This document shows positions 26,583 to 36,500 of a DNA stretch of 64,000 nt, one piece after another. The stretch lies in the NCBI RefSeq assembly GCF_000165485.1, contig NC_014623.1:10124893-10188892 (forward strand), in the 5' to 3' direction. Position 1 is the stretch's first letter. Each line of letters begins with the position of its first letter. This stretch comes from Stigmatella aurantiaca DW4/3-1. GTDB lineage: Bacteria > Myxococcota > Myxococcia > Myxococcales > Myxococcaceae. The notes below the pieces were generated by a model. The model searched no databases. It saw only the letters and a program-made list of their open reading frames with translations, and was not told the DNA's origin. A program made the translations under genes and the position numbers.

Positions 26583-27764
26583 TTACGCCCGGACCAGGGG
26601 TTGACGCTCCCGTGACAATTTTTCCAGCATGGCCACCCCTTCCGCCATGCCGGGCAGCGTCTGGGATTCGGCCTGGAAGCGCCGGGCCCGCTCGCGGTAC
26701 GAGCCATCCCGCATCATCTCGCGCACCTGCTGGCGGAGAAGCTCGGGGGTGAGCGTGTCTGGGTTAATCCGCCGTCCCACCCCCAGCCGCTCGCAGGACT
26801 GTGCATTCATGGGTTGATCCGCCGCCAGCGGCACGATGAGCACCGGCAATCCCACGTACAGCGCGCTCATCACACTGTTGTATCCCCCGTGCAGAATGGC
26901 CAACTCGCACCGGGGCAACAGCAATGACTGTGGAATGTAACGCTCCACGTGCACATTCGAAGGCTGCGGCCCCAACCGCGCCGGATCCATGTCCCGGCCC
27001 ACCGTGACGATGAGGTCCACCGGCTCCTCCCGGAGCGCCTCGGTGATGGTGCTCAGGTGCCGGATGAGCTTGTTGAACACCGTGCCCAGCGTCGCGTAGA
27101 CCACCGGGCGGCTGCCCAGCGAGGCCATCCACTCCGGCAGCCGCTCGAACCCCGATTGGTCAAACACTTCCGGCTTCAAATATTGCGTCGTGGCGGGAAG
27201 CGGCCCGCCGAAATACTCCGCCGGCATGAAGGACAGGTGCAGGTACCGGAAGAGGGCCTTCAGCTCCGGGTCCGGCGGCAGGCCCTGCTCCGCCCGCAGG
27301 ACATCCAGCCGCCGGGCGAAGAGGGCCTGGCTCGCCTCCCCGAGGCTGCCCATGCCCCCCACCTGGATGGTGGCGTAGGGAATGCCCCGCCGCTCGGCCA
27401 CCATGGGGCCCGCGAACTCGATTGACTCGCTGATGATCAGGTCCGGCCGCCAGCGCTGGCACACCTTGCCCAGGTCTTGCGCCATCGGGCGCGCCAGCCG
27501 GTCCACGAAGAAGTCGAGCACCGTCTCCAGTTGCTCCGGGACATCGAGCCTCGGCGGCGGCACCGCGCGCTCGAGGTCGAAGTCCAGCGACTCGAAACCC
27601 ACCCCCGCCGGGAAGACGAGAAAGCCGCTGGCCTCCACCTGGGCCCGGAACGACTCGGCGGCGGCGAAGGCCACCTCATGCCCAGCCTGCTGGAGCGCCT
27701 GGGCTGTCGGTACCAGTGGGTGAAAGTGACCGGTCGCAGGTGTGGTGGTGAAAAGAACACGCAT
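26583..27764 (-). CDS. GT1-family glycosyltransferase (MGT/UGT type)
   Basis: 393 aa. It has the two-domain GT-B fold of nucleotide-sugar glycosyltransferases of natural products and macrolides. N-terminal acceptor domain: MRVLFTTTPATGHFHPLVP, HEVAFAAAESF. C-terminal donor domain: VVYATLGTVFNK, YIPQSLLLPRCELAILHGG, then SALYVGLPVLIVPLAADQPM, the family signature (HGG...DQ). It probably transfers a sugar to a small-molecule or lipid acceptor in the cytoplasm; the acceptor cannot be predicted. It is divergent from the LytS-type kinase gene and shares a 243-bp upstream region with it. Confidence 0.9.
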   Translation of the reverse strand: MRVLFTTTPATGHFHPLVPTAQALQQAGHEVAFAAAESFRAQVEASGFLVFPAGVGFESLDFDLERAVPPPRLDVPEQLETVLDFFVDRLARPMAQDLGKVCQRWRPDLIISESIEFAGPMVAERRGIPYATIQVGGMGSLGEASQALFARRLDVLRAEQGLPPDPELKALFRYLHLSFMPAEYFGGPLPATTQYLKPEVFDQSGFERLPEWMASLGSRPVVYATLGTVFNKLIRHLSTITEALREEPVDLIVTVGRDMDPARLGPQPSNVHVERYIPQSLLLPRCELAILHGGYNSVMSALYVGLPVLIVPLAADQPMNAQSCERLGVGRRINPDTLTPELLRQQVREMMRDGSYRERARRFQAESQTLPGMAEGVAMLEKLSRERQPLVRA

Positions 27765-27854
27765 GGCTCAAGCCCCCCCGAGGCGTTGGTTTCACCGAGG
27801 GTAGCTCCCGCGGGCCCCGTGGCTCACGCCAGACAGCGGCTCTCCAGGCGCTCT

Positions 27855-27893
27855 GTTCAGCACCCGGGAGAGTCCCGGACTCCGGTGTTGAAC
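27855..27893. promoter_or_regulatory. Nested inverted repeat in divergent promoter region
   Basis: Outer arms GTTCAGCACC and GGTGTTGAAC (one G-T mismatch) enclose an inner stem CCGGGA-GAG-TCCCGG. It lies between the divergent glycosyltransferase and LytS genes, so it could be a binding site for a regulator such as the adjacent LytTR protein. That role is inference. Confidence 0.4.
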
Positions 27894-28007
27894 CGCGCCC
27901 TGCGCAAGCGCCTCCGGGTCGAGGCTGTCGTGCCCCCAACCTCCGGGCGCTCCCGCCCGCCGCAACGCCCATTGACCCCCGAGGGCCAACCCTGAAACCA
28001 TCCGCCC

Positions 28008-29141
28008 GTGAAGACCGAACGGACAGCGCCCTCCACCCCCTGGTGGAGTTGGCGCGTGGGGGCACTCATCCTGGCGGGGTGGACCCTCGCCGGTGCGATG
28101 GGCCTGTCATACGCGTGGACCTCCTCCCAGCTCTCTGGCCGGGCGCCGGTGACGCTCCGGGCGGTGACCAGCTCGCTGGAGAGCGTCTGGCTTTGGGCGC
28201 TGATGACGCCGCTCATCTTCGCCTGCTGCGAGCGCTTCCCGGTGGTCCGCCCCCGGTGGGCCCGCAACCTGGGCTGCCACCTGGTGCTGTATGTTTTCCT
28301 GTGGGCGGTGGACATGGGGCTCGCCTGGCTCCTCCGGCCCTGGATCGGCCACCCCGGCAGGCCCTTCCTGCTGACCCTGGCGGAGGGCGCCCTGCTGAGC
28401 ATCTACAGCTACGCCGGCATGGCGGCCATCGGCCACGCCCTGCGCTTCTACCGCCTCTACATGGAGCGCCGGGTGCGCGCCTCGGAGTTGGAGACCCAGC
28501 TCGTGCGCGCGCAATTGCTCGCGCTCCAGATGCAACTGCGCCCCCACTTCCTCTTCAATGCCCTCAACGCCATCACCGGCCTCATCCGCACCGGGGACTC
28601 GAAGGGCGCCGTGCAGATGACGGTGGGGCTGGCGGATCTGCTGCGCGCGGTGCTGCGCGGGGATGACACCCAGGAAGTCCCCCTCCACCAAGAGCTGGAC
28701 TTCGTGGCGCGCTACCTGCGCATCGAGCAGCTCCGCTTCCAGGAGCGGCTGCACACCCAGATTCGCGTGGACCCCTCGGCCAGCGATGCCCTGGTTCCCC
28801 ACCTGCTCCTGCAACCCCTGGTGGAGAACGCCGTGCGCCACGGGGCGCGGGCCGAGGCGCAGAACCGGGTGGACATCCACATCACCCGGGAGTCGGACAT
28901 GCTCTGGCTGCGCGTGCGGGACACGGGCCTGGGCCCGAACCCTCCCGGCGGCGCCTCTCCAGAGCCCGCTTCGGAGCCCGGCGTGCCCCGCGAGGGGGGC
29001 ATCGGGCTGAGCAACACCCGCGCCCGGCTGCGCCACCTCTATGGGGATGGGCACCGGCTGGAGCTGCTGCACGCCGAGGGCGGGGGCGCCGTGGCCCAGG
29101 TCGCCATTCCCTACCGCCGCGCGGCGAGGGCGGTGCAGTGA
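28008..29141 (+). CDS. LytS/YehU-type sensor histidine kinase
   Basis: 377 aa, GTG start. Four hydrophobic segments in residues 12-150 form the membrane domain (GALILAGWTLAGAMGLSYAW, VWLWALMTPLIFACC, LGCHLVLYVFLWAVDMGLAW, LLSIYSYAGMAAIGHALRF). Next is the His_kinase (PF06580) domain with RPHFLFNALNAITGLI, phospho-acceptor His180, and an ATPase domain with LVENAVRHG and GGIGLSNTRARL. It should phosphorylate the LytTR regulator encoded directly downstream; the two genes overlap by 4 bp (GTGA). The signal sensed is unknown. Confidence 0.93.
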   Translation: MKTERTAPSTPWWSWRVGALILAGWTLAGAMGLSYAWTSSQLSGRAPVTLRAVTSSLESVWLWALMTPLIFACCERFPVVRPRWARNLGCHLVLYVFLWAVDMGLAWLLRPWIGHPGRPFLLTLAEGALLSIYSYAGMAAIGHALRFYRLYMERRVRASELETQLVRAQLLALQMQLRPHFLFNALNAITGLIRTGDSKGAVQMTVGLADLLRAVLRGDDTQEVPLHQELDFVARYLRIEQLRFQERLHTQIRVDPSASDALVPHLLLQPLVENAVRHGARAEAQNRVDIHITRESDMLWLRVRDTGLGPNPPGGASPEPASEPGVPREGGIGLSNTRARLRHLYGDGHRLELLHAEGGGAVAQVAIPYRRAARAVQ

Positions 29142-29959
29142 CGGCGGGGGACGTCTCCGCCCCCATCCGCGTCCTGGTGGTGGATGACGAGCGCATCGCT
29201 CGGCAGAGCCTCCTGTCGCTGCTGGCCGCGGATCCCGAGGTGCGCGTGGTGGGCGAGTGCGCCAGCGGCCCCCAGGCGGTGGAGGCCCTGCGCCAGCACC
29301 CGGTGGACGTGCTCTTCCTGGATGTGGAGATGGCGGGGATGGACGGCTTCCAGGTGCTGCGGCAGGCGGGCCCCGAGCTCTCCGCCGCCATCATCTTCGT
29401 CACCGCGTACGACACCCATGCCCTCAAGGCCTTCGAGGTGCACGCGCTCGACTACCTCCTCAAGCCCTTCGATGACGAGCGCTTCGCGCGCGTGCTCGCC
29501 CGCGCCAAGGAGCACGTGCGCAACGGCCGCATCCAGACCCTGGCCCGGCAGCTCGCCGGGCTCCTGGGCGCCGCCCCCCCGCCTCCCGCCGCCGCCCCGG
29601 TGACACCCCCGCCCGAGCCCCCGCGCTACCTCGAGCGCCTGGTGCTCAAGGACGTGGGCCGGGTGGCCTTCGTCAACGTGGAGGAGGTGGATTGGCTGGA
29701 GGCCGAGGACTACTACATCCAGGTGCACACGGCCGGGCAGACGCACCTCATCCGCCAGTCCCTGCGGGAGCTGGAGACGCAGCTGGATCCCCGCCGCTTC
29801 GTGCGCATCCACCGCTCCACCATCGTCAACGTGGAGCGCGTGAAAGAGCTGCGTCCGCTCTTCCACGGCGAGTACCACGTCATCCTCCGCGACGGAAACC
29901 AGCTCAAGCTCAGCCGCAGCTACCGCGCGCGGCTGGATGCGCTGCTCGGCCGGAAGTGA
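29138..29959 (+). CDS. LytTR-family response regulator
   Basis: 273 aa. The receiver domain (residues 10-125) has the acidic pair D16/D17, phospho-acceptor Asp62 in LFLDVEMAGMDGF, and Lys in DYLLKPF. A Pro-rich linker (about 145-162) precedes the C-terminal LytTR DNA-binding domain, with VDWLEAEDYYIQVHT, RFVRIHRSTIVNV and LKLSRSYRARLDALL. LytTR proteins bind paired short repeats upstream of targets. Its start overlaps the kinase stop, so they are translationally coupled. Genes around it may be its targets. Confidence 0.94.
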   Translation: MTAGDVSAPIRVLVVDDERIARQSLLSLLAADPEVRVVGECASGPQAVEALRQHPVDVLFLDVEMAGMDGFQVLRQAGPELSAAIIFVTAYDTHALKAFEVHALDYLLKPFDDERFARVLARAKEHVRNGRIQTLARQLAGLLGAAPPPPAAAPVTPPPEPPRYLERLVLKDVGRVAFVNVEEVDWLEAEDYYIQVHTAGQTHLIRQSLRELETQLDPRRFVRIHRSTIVNVERVKELRPLFHGEYHVILRDGNQLKLSRSYRARLDALLGRK

Positions 29960-29996
29960 ACCCCCGCCCGCTCCTGGCGAGGGCCCGGGAGCGCGT

Positions 29997-30596
29997 TCAG
30001 CGGGTGGGGCGCATGGGCTCGGCGCGAATCACCCGGGCCGTGGGCTCTCCAGACGCCTCCTTGGACCCTTCCACGTAGGCCACGCGCACCTCGGTGCCAT
30101 CGTTCAACGACTCGGGTGCCATCGCCTTGCCCGCCTGCACCGAGCAGGTGACGTTGTCCGTGAGCAGCTTCACCGGCCCCTTCCCCGGAACGTCCACCGT
30201 GACCAGCCCGTTCGAGGTGAAGGTGAGGATCCCCGAGACCACCGTCACCGGCTCGCGGTCCTGGAGCGCGTCCGCGCAGAGGTGCTTCTCCTCCCCCACG
30301 GTTCCCGCGCCGCCCATGCCCTCTTCCAGCCACGCCGGCTTGTTCAGGGTCAGCTTCAGCTCCCGCGCCACCTGCCCGTAGAAGCGGCGCTTTTCCCCCG
30401 AGGGCTCCCACGCCTCGCCCTCACGCGGGAACTGCCCGGTGTCCACCGTCGCCGCGCCGCCCCCGCCAGAGCTCGCCGCCACGGGAGGCGCCTCTTCCGG
30501 GCCCGTGGGCGCCGGGGCCCTCGCCATCTGGCTTCCACACGCCATCGCGCCCAGCCCCACCACCGTGCACCCCATTCGCATCCAGCGTCGCATCAT
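29997..30596 (-). CDS. Hypothetical lipoprotein
   Basis: 199 aa. A signal peptide ends in lipobox GAMAC (Cys20). Then follows a Pro/Gly-rich linker (APTGPEEAPPVAASSGGGG) and a roughly 140-residue domain with two Cys (HLCADAL and NVTCSV), which could pair. No known family recognised. It is the likely second gene of a minus-strand pair: the membrane-protein gene ends 42 bp upstream of its start. It is convergent with the LytTR gene. Confidence 0.8.
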   Translation of the reverse strand: MMRRWMRMGCTVVGLGAMACGSQMARAPAPTGPEEAPPVAASSGGGGAATVDTGQFPREGEAWEPSGEKRRFYGQVARELKLTLNKPAWLEEGMGGAGTVGEEKHLCADALQDREPVTVVSGILTFTSNGLVTVDVPGKGPVKLLTDNVTCSVQAGKAMAPESLNDGTEVRVAYVEGSKEASGEPTARVIRAEPMRPTR

Positions 30597-30638
30597 GTCC
30601 CCTCCTGTGTCGTGTGAGCCCCGTCTCCGTCCGGGAGA

Positions 30639-31169
30639 TCATCGGGGCGTGCGCTCCTCGAGCGTGCGCTCCTCGAACTCCGCCAGGGCCACCCGGCGCC
30701 GCTCGGCCATGGCGAACAACAGCCCCAAGGGCAGCCCGTAGAAGACCGCGTGCAGCACCAGTTGGAAGAACTGGGGCACGCTCAAGAACCAGGGGTAGTG
30801 GCCCCGCGCGACGAACTGGAACGTCACCCCCCAAATGCCCAGCGCGAAGAGCATCCCCATGGCGGCCTGGTGCGCCCCCTGGGGCCGCAGCTCCATCGCC
30901 ATCCGGGCATCCACCAGCGAGTACGCCAGGCCGAAGAACGCCGCCAGCAGCAGGTGCACCCCCAGCCCGGCGAACGCCGTCAGCCCCAGCGGCATGTCCA
31001 TGAGCGCCCGCGAGCCCAGCACCACGCTGGCCGCGTAGCGCAGGGGCTCCAGCACCCCGGTGCCGCCCAGCAAGGAGGCCAGGCACTCCGCCAGGGCGAA
31101 CACCAGCCCCGCCACGAGTCCGAACCCCAGCCCGTTCTTCGCCGACCAAGGGGTCTTGGACCAGGCCAT
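30639..31169 (-). CDS. Four-helix membrane protein
   Basis: 176 aa from the ATG at 31169 (MAWSKTPWSAKNGLGF); the open frame extends 70 residues further upstream but that part is Arg-rich and not protein-like. There are about four hydrophobic segments: LGFGLVAGLVFALAECLASL, LTAFAGLGVHLLLAAFFGLA, GMLFALGIWGVTFQFVA and FQLVLHAVFYGLPLGLLFAM. The C-terminus is short and charged (FEERTLEERT). Function unknown. It is upstream of and in line with the lipoprotein gene, so the pair may form an envelope module. Confidence 0.8.
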   Translation of the reverse strand: MAWSKTPWSAKNGLGFGLVAGLVFALAECLASLLGGTGVLEPLRYAASVVLGSRALMDMPLGLTAFAGLGVHLLLAAFFGLAYSLVDARMAMELRPQGAHQAAMGMLFALGIWGVTFQFVARGHYPWFLSVPQFFQLVLHAVFYGLPLGLLFAMAERRRVALAEFEERTLEERTPR

Positions 31170-31456
31170 GCCGTGCCTCCGCGTGTGCCGCGCGTCTCCA
31201 TTGACGCCGCTGGGGGCTCGCTGCCGGGCCCTCCCACAGAGGGTTGTCATCCTGGGGCGCGAAGGGCAGACGCCGGATCGACGGCCCCCGCCTCCTTGCC
31301 CGTCCCCCCGGCGCGCGGACAGGCGCTGCCGCCAGGCCCTTCTCCCCAGGACATTGGAAAAATGGAATTCCAGGCCCACACGCGTTCCCGAAGGTCCGAG
31401 CCTCCCCAGGCGATAGACTGTCCGGTGACGCGCTTCCCCCTCCCAGCAGGCGGCCC

Positions 31457-33070
31457 ATGCAGGACAAGCCCTTCACCGACGTTTCCACGGCGGCCACCCC
31501 CCGGCACGTGAGGGAGGAGTCCTCACGCCCCGTCTTCGTCCTCACCATCGTCTCCCACCCCACCCCCCCGCGCGCCGGGGAGCGGCTGGTGCTGGGCACG
31601 CTCGCCTCCGGCCATGCCGTGGCCATGTCCCGCGTGGGCCCGGACTTCGTCCTGCCCGGCGCCACCCTCGGCATGCCCCTGGCCGACACCTTCATCAGCC
31701 GCAAGCCGCTGCTGTTCGACTCGACGGGCCCGGACCGGGTGCGGCTGCGCGTGGAGGAGGGCGGCACGCAGGTGCTCGTGGGGGATCAGCCGCTGGTGGG
31801 CGCCCGCGAGTTCGGCCCCCAGGAGCTGCGCGAGGGCGTGCCGCTGGTGCTCGCCGGCCGGGTCGTGCTGCTGCTCCACCAGAGCCTCCCCTTCGCGCCC
31901 TCCGCCGCTGGGGATCTCGGCATGGTGGGCCACGGCCAGAGCACCCGCCGCGTGCGCGAGGATGTCCTCCGCGTGGCGGATCTCAAGGTGCCCGTGCTCA
32001 TCCGCGGGGAGACGGGCTCCGGCAAGGAGCTGGTCGCCCGGGCCATCCACCAGCGAAGCACCCGCCGCCAGGGCCCCTTCGTCAGCGTGAACCTGGGCGC
32101 CATCCCCAAGGAGCTCGCCGCCGCCGAACTCTTCGGCGCGAAGAAGGGCGCCTACACGGGCTCGACCCAGGAGCGCGAGGGCTTCTTCCGCGCCGCCCAC
32201 GGGGGCACGCTCTTCCTGGACGAGGTGGGCGAGGCCCCCGCCGAGATCCAGGGGCTGCTGCTGCGCGCCCTGGAGACGGGCGAAGTCTACCCGGTGGGCG
32301 GCACCGCGCCGGTGACCGTCGACACCCGCCTCATCACCGCCACGGACGCGGACCTGGAGGCGCGCATCGTCCAGGGCACCTTCAAGGCCCCGCTGCTGCA
32401 CCGGCTGGCGGGCTATGACATCCAGGTGCCGCCCCTGCGCGAGCGCCGCGAGGACATCGGCGTGCTCTTCCACCACTTCGCCCGCGAGGAGCTCCAGTCG
32501 CTGGGCGAGACCCACGGGCTGGAGTCCCTCGCCGCCCAGGGCGCCCCCTGGCTGCCGGCCGCCCTCGCCGTCCGCCTCGTGCGCTTCTCCTGGCCCGGCA
32601 ACATCCGCCAGCTGCGCAACCTGACGCGGCAGATCATCATCGGCAGCCGGGGTCAGGGCGCCTTGCAGGCCACCCCCCGCATCGAGCAGGAGCTGGCCGC
32701 CTCCGGGCCCCCCCCCGCTGGACGCGCCCCGGAACCCGCGCCGGCCCCGGCGCCTCCGGCCGCCGAGGAGCCCGAGGCCACCCGCCGCAAGCCCTCCGAG
32801 GTGAGCGACGCGGAGCTGTTGGAGGCGCTGCGCACCAGCGCGTGGGATCTCAAGGCCGCGGCCCAGCGGCTGGGCATCACGCGCCCCTCGCTCTACGTGT
32901 TGATCGACAGGAGCCCCAGCCTCCGGACTGCGGGAGATTTGAGCGCCGAGGAGATCGCCCGCTGTTTCCGGGAGTGCAAGGGCGACTTGGACGCCATGGC
33001 GCGGCGCCTCGAGGTCTCCAAGCGCGGGCTCCAGCGCCGGGTCCGGGAGCTGGGGCTGGGCCCGTCCTGA
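31457..33070 (+). CDS. Sigma54-dependent activator with FHA-like N-terminus
   Basis: 537 aa. The N-terminal 140 residues look like an FHA-type sensor (VFVLTIVSHPTPPRAGERLV, then RVRLRVEEGGTQVLV), common among myxobacterial enhancer-binding proteins. Central AAA+ domain: Walker A GETGSGKE near 184, Walker B TLFLDEVGE, and R-finger region LLHRLAGYDIQVPPLRER. The sigma54-contact loop is GAYTGS (residues 231-236) instead of GAFTGA. The C-terminus appears to carry two helix-turn-helix units, DLKAAAQRLGITRPSLYVL and DLDAMARRLEVSKRGLQRRV. The ATG at 31457 is chosen because upstream codons are Pro/Arg-rich. It probably controls sigma54 promoters; target unknown. Confidence 0.9.
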   Translation: MQDKPFTDVSTAATPRHVREESSRPVFVLTIVSHPTPPRAGERLVLGTLASGHAVAMSRVGPDFVLPGATLGMPLADTFISRKPLLFDSTGPDRVRLRVEEGGTQVLVGDQPLVGAREFGPQELREGVPLVLAGRVVLLLHQSLPFAPSAAGDLGMVGHGQSTRRVREDVLRVADLKVPVLIRGETGSGKELVARAIHQRSTRRQGPFVSVNLGAIPKELAAAELFGAKKGAYTGSTQEREGFFRAAHGGTLFLDEVGEAPAEIQGLLLRALETGEVYPVGGTAPVTVDTRLITATDADLEARIVQGTFKAPLLHRLAGYDIQVPPLRERREDIGVLFHHFAREELQSLGETHGLESLAAQGAPWLPAALAVRLVRFSWPGNIRQLRNLTRQIIIGSRGQGALQATPRIEQELAASGPPPAGRAPEPAPAPAPPAAEEPEATRRKPSEVSDAELLEALRTSAWDLKAAAQRLGITRPSLYVLIDRSPSLRTAGDLSAEEIARCFRECKGDLDAMARRLEVSKRGLQRRVRELGLGPS

Positions 33071-33087
33071 GCCTGTCTCACGGCGCG

Positions 33088-33115
33088 TGCTGACACATCC
33101 AGGAACGTGTCAGCA
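33088..33115. promoter_or_regulatory. Inverted repeat TGCTGACAC-N10-GTGTCAGCA
   Basis: Perfect 9-bp arms separated by ATCCAGGAAC, between the sigma54 activator stop and the next start. The same arms (GTGTCAGC/GCTGACAC) recur at 55213. It may be an operator or terminator; no T-tract. Confidence 0.5.
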
Positions 33116-33152
33116 TGTGAGAGGCACGCCACCCAAGGAGAAAACCGACCCC

Positions 33153-33536
33153 ATGGCCGACTTGACCATCACCGTGAGCGACAGAGACGAGCCTGTCTTT
33201 TCCCCCGCCAGCGAAAACCTCACCACCCCTCCCCGTGGCTACGTCCGGCAAGGCGGCAGCGTCGAGTTCGTTCTGGCGTCCGGGTCGGCACCCGTCAACG
33301 TGACGTTCCCCAAAGGCTCCCCTTTTTCTCAGACGGGCCCCATTCAGTTGGGCGGCCCCGCCCAGCAGTCCACCCAGGACAAGACCGTCGCGTCCCAGGC
33401 CCCCGCCTCGTCCTACTCCTTCGTGGTGACCTTACAAAATCCCCCCCCGAAGCATCACGGCGAGGATCCCGAGCCCCCCTCGACGGTGTCGGGGGATCTG
33501 GAAGTCACCCCGGACTTCCCTTTCCCGGAAACGTGA
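33153..33536 (+). CDS. Hypothetical small beta-rich protein
   Basis: 127 aa, with a good ribosome site (AAGGAG, about 12 bp before the ATG). Sequence: ADLTITVSDRDEPVFSPAS, VRQGGSVEFVLASGSAPVNV, SSYSFVVTLQNPPP, ending in VSGDLEVTPDFPFPET. It looks like a single immunoglobulin- or cupredoxin-like beta-sandwich without a signal peptide, lacking the Cys/His/Met of a copper site. Function unknown. It lies 82 bp after the activator gene, behind the GCTGACAC inverted repeat, and may be regulated with it. Confidence 0.75.
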   Translation: MADLTITVSDRDEPVFSPASENLTTPPRGYVRQGGSVEFVLASGSAPVNVTFPKGSPFSQTGPIQLGGPAQQSTQDKTVASQAPASSYSFVVTLQNPPPKHHGEDPEPPSTVSGDLEVTPDFPFPET

Positions 33537-33551
33537 GCCCAACCCGGCGCC

Positions 33552-36500
33552 TCACGGCTCCTCGGCCATGCCCAAGTGGGGGTTGAGGGCGAGCGCCTGC
33601 TCCAGCACCTTGCGCGCCTCGCTCCGCCAGCCTTCCTGCTGGGCCACGGGGGCCGGCGTCTCCGACAGCATCAGGAGCAGCCGGGCCCGGGCGGCAAGGG
33701 CCTGGGCCCAGTGAGGCCGGGCCGCCAAGGCTTCCTCGACGCGCGCCAGCCCCTCTCGCAGCACGGCGGAGCGGTCCTGGCCCGTGTGCGCCAGCCATGC
33801 CGCCCAGGCGAGGTGCAGCCGCCCCAGGGCCAGGCGGTACTCGTGCCACTCCGGATCCCTCTCGATCGCCTGCCGGAAAAAGCCCGCGGCCCGCTCGAAG
33901 TCCTCGCCTCGCCCCTGGCCCCGCTGGGCCCGCCAGCGCGCCCGGACGCCCTGCACCTCGCCCGCGTAGCGCAGCGCGAACCCCAGCTGCGGGTAGAGTT
34001 CGAACTCCTGGCGCAGGGACGCCTCGGCCTCCTCGAGCCGCGGCCCCGGATCCCGGCCCTGCCGCAGCTCCCACAGCGCCAGCGTGTGCTGGGCCTTGGC
34101 CACGTTCGCCCGGAACAGCGCCTGCTTGGGCATGCGCTCCAGGGCCTCCCGGAAGAACGCCAGGGCCTTGCGGATGCTCTCGGAAGGGTCCTCGCCCCGC
34201 TGGCTCCGGTAGAGCCCCCGCCAAGCATGCACCTCGCCCAGGTTGTTGTAGGCAAAGCCCTGCTTGGGCGCCACGTCCCGGGCCTGCTCGAACGAGGCCT
34301 GGGCCACGTCCAGCAACTCGAACGGGTCCTGCCCCTCCTCCCACGCCAGCTCCGAGCGCCACAGCAGCGCGCCGCCCAGGGCGTTGTGGAACTGAGGCAG
34401 CTTCGCGTTGATGCCCAACCCCTGGCGGTACAGCGCGATGGCCTTCTCCAGCTCTGGCGCCGCCGCGCCCCCGCGGTTGTACCGCCGCCGGGCCCGCCAC
34501 TCGTGCACCTGGGCCCCGTAGTAGTAGGGCACGTAGTTGCCCGCGTCGATGCCCCGCGCCCGCTCGAGCGCCTCCCGGGCCCGCTCCAGGTCCGCGTCCG
34601 CGTCCACCGCCCGCGGGTGGGAGGCCCGCTTGAAATACGCCGTCCCCAGGTTGACCCAGCCATCCACCGGCTTCGCATCGAGCGCGATGGCCACCTGGTA
34701 CGCGGCAATCGCCTGATCGCGGTGGGCCAGCGAGTCACCGCCCCCCTGATCCTCGTAATCCGCCCAGATCTTGAAGCTGTGCCCCAGCTCGATCTGGACC
34801 CCGTAGTCCCAGCTCGCCGCGGGAACGCGCTCGAAGGACTGGACCGCCTGGCGCAGCTGCTCACCCGGATCCTCACCGTGCTCCTGGCGGTAGCGCGCCC
34901 ACAGGCGCAGGACCTGGGCCAGCTCCAGGGAGGGCTGCGATTCGCCGGGCGCCAGCACCTGGGCGGCCCGCGCGGCGGCGAGCGCCTTCTCCACCAACGG
35001 CAGCACCTCGCCGCCCTGCTGCATTCGGAACTCGGCCAGCCGCCGGTGGAACTTGGACTCCAGCACCCGGACCTTGAAGGAATCCGGCGCGGCCGTGAGC
35101 GCGTGCGCCAGCGCCTCCACGCCCCGCTCGTAGGGGGGTTGGACCTCGCCCTGGCTGTAGAGCTCCAGGTACAGCGAGGCCAGGTGCAGCGAGGCCAGGG
35201 CCGAGTGCACCGCGGGCTCGCTCTCGCCGATGCGCGCCGCCTCGGCGTACGCCTGACGGGCCGCCTCGATGTCGGCCAGCGCCCCGGACCGGTCCCCTTG
35301 GTTGCGGCGCCGGAAGGCCCTCGCCTGGAAGATGTCCCCGCGCAATTGGGGGCCCTCGTGGAACCAGGGGTAGGTGGTCCTCATGGCGTCCAGCTCGCTC
35401 AGCGCCTCCGCGTGGCGTCCTTCGTAGAAGGCCAAGAGCGCCGCCACGTAGTGCGGCGAGGGGGCGTCGGCGCCCTCGCTCTGCCGCAGGTAGCCGAGGG
35501 CCGGATCCCGGTAGCGCTGCTCCAGCGCCTGACGGCGGAGCTCGCGCAGCCCGGTGTCCCGGAGGCGCTCCACCTCCAAGAGCTGCTCCTGGTAGAGCTG
35601 CCCCAGCGCGAGCGCCAGCGCATAGGCCACGCGCGCGTCGTGGTACCCCCCGCGCCAGGCGGACTCGAGCCGGGGCAAGGCCCTCTCGGGGTCCCCCAGC
35701 GCGAGCAGGGCCCGGCCCAGGGCATAGTTGCCGGGCGCCTGCGCCGGCTCGCCCCCCTGGCGGATCTCCTCCTCCAGCGCGGCCATTCCCTCCTGGAGCG
35801 CCCGCCGGTCCGGGCGCGTGTCGTGCAGCGGCGACAGCGCGGCGTACCGGGCCTGGGCCTCCATGCGCTCCACCCGCTCGGTGAAGCGGCGGGCGAGGCG
35901 CTCCCGCAGCGCCACCTCGCGCTGGGTGAGCAGCGCCTGGGCCAAGGCGAGCATCAGGCCCAGCAGCGCCGTGGAACCCAACCCCACCACGAGCCAGTGC
36001 TTGCGCAGCTTCTTGCGCAGCCGGTACCCGGCCCCCGCCCGGCGCGCGCGCACGGGTTCGCCCGAGAGGAAGCGCTCCAGGTCCTCGGCCAGGGCGCGCG
36101 CCGAGCCGTAGCGGGCCTCGCGGTCCTTCTCCAGGCACTTGAAGACGATGGCCTCGAGGTCCACGGGGAGGCCGGGGACGCGCTCCCGGAGCGAGCGGGG
36201 CTCCTCGGACTGGATGCGCTGGAGGAGCCCCAGCGCGTTGTCCGCCACGAAGGGCGGCACCCCCGCGAGCACATGGTAGAGCGTGGCGCCCAGGCTGTAG
36301 ACATCCACGCGGAGATCCAGCGCGCTGCCCTCGCCCCGGGCCTGCTCGGGGGCCATGTAGTGGGGCGTGCCGAGCACGTCGCCCGTGGCGGTGTGCTCCG
36401 CGTGCCAGTCTCGCGCCAGGCCGAAGTCCATGACGTAGGCCTTGAGGTCTCCCTCCTCGGAGCGCTCGATGAGGATGTTGGAGGGCTTGAGGTCCCGGTG

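Noticed and set aside
28107-29072. Minus-strand frames opposite the LytS/LytTR genes
   Set aside because: Codon-bias shadows; the plus-strand genes have complete catalytic motifs.
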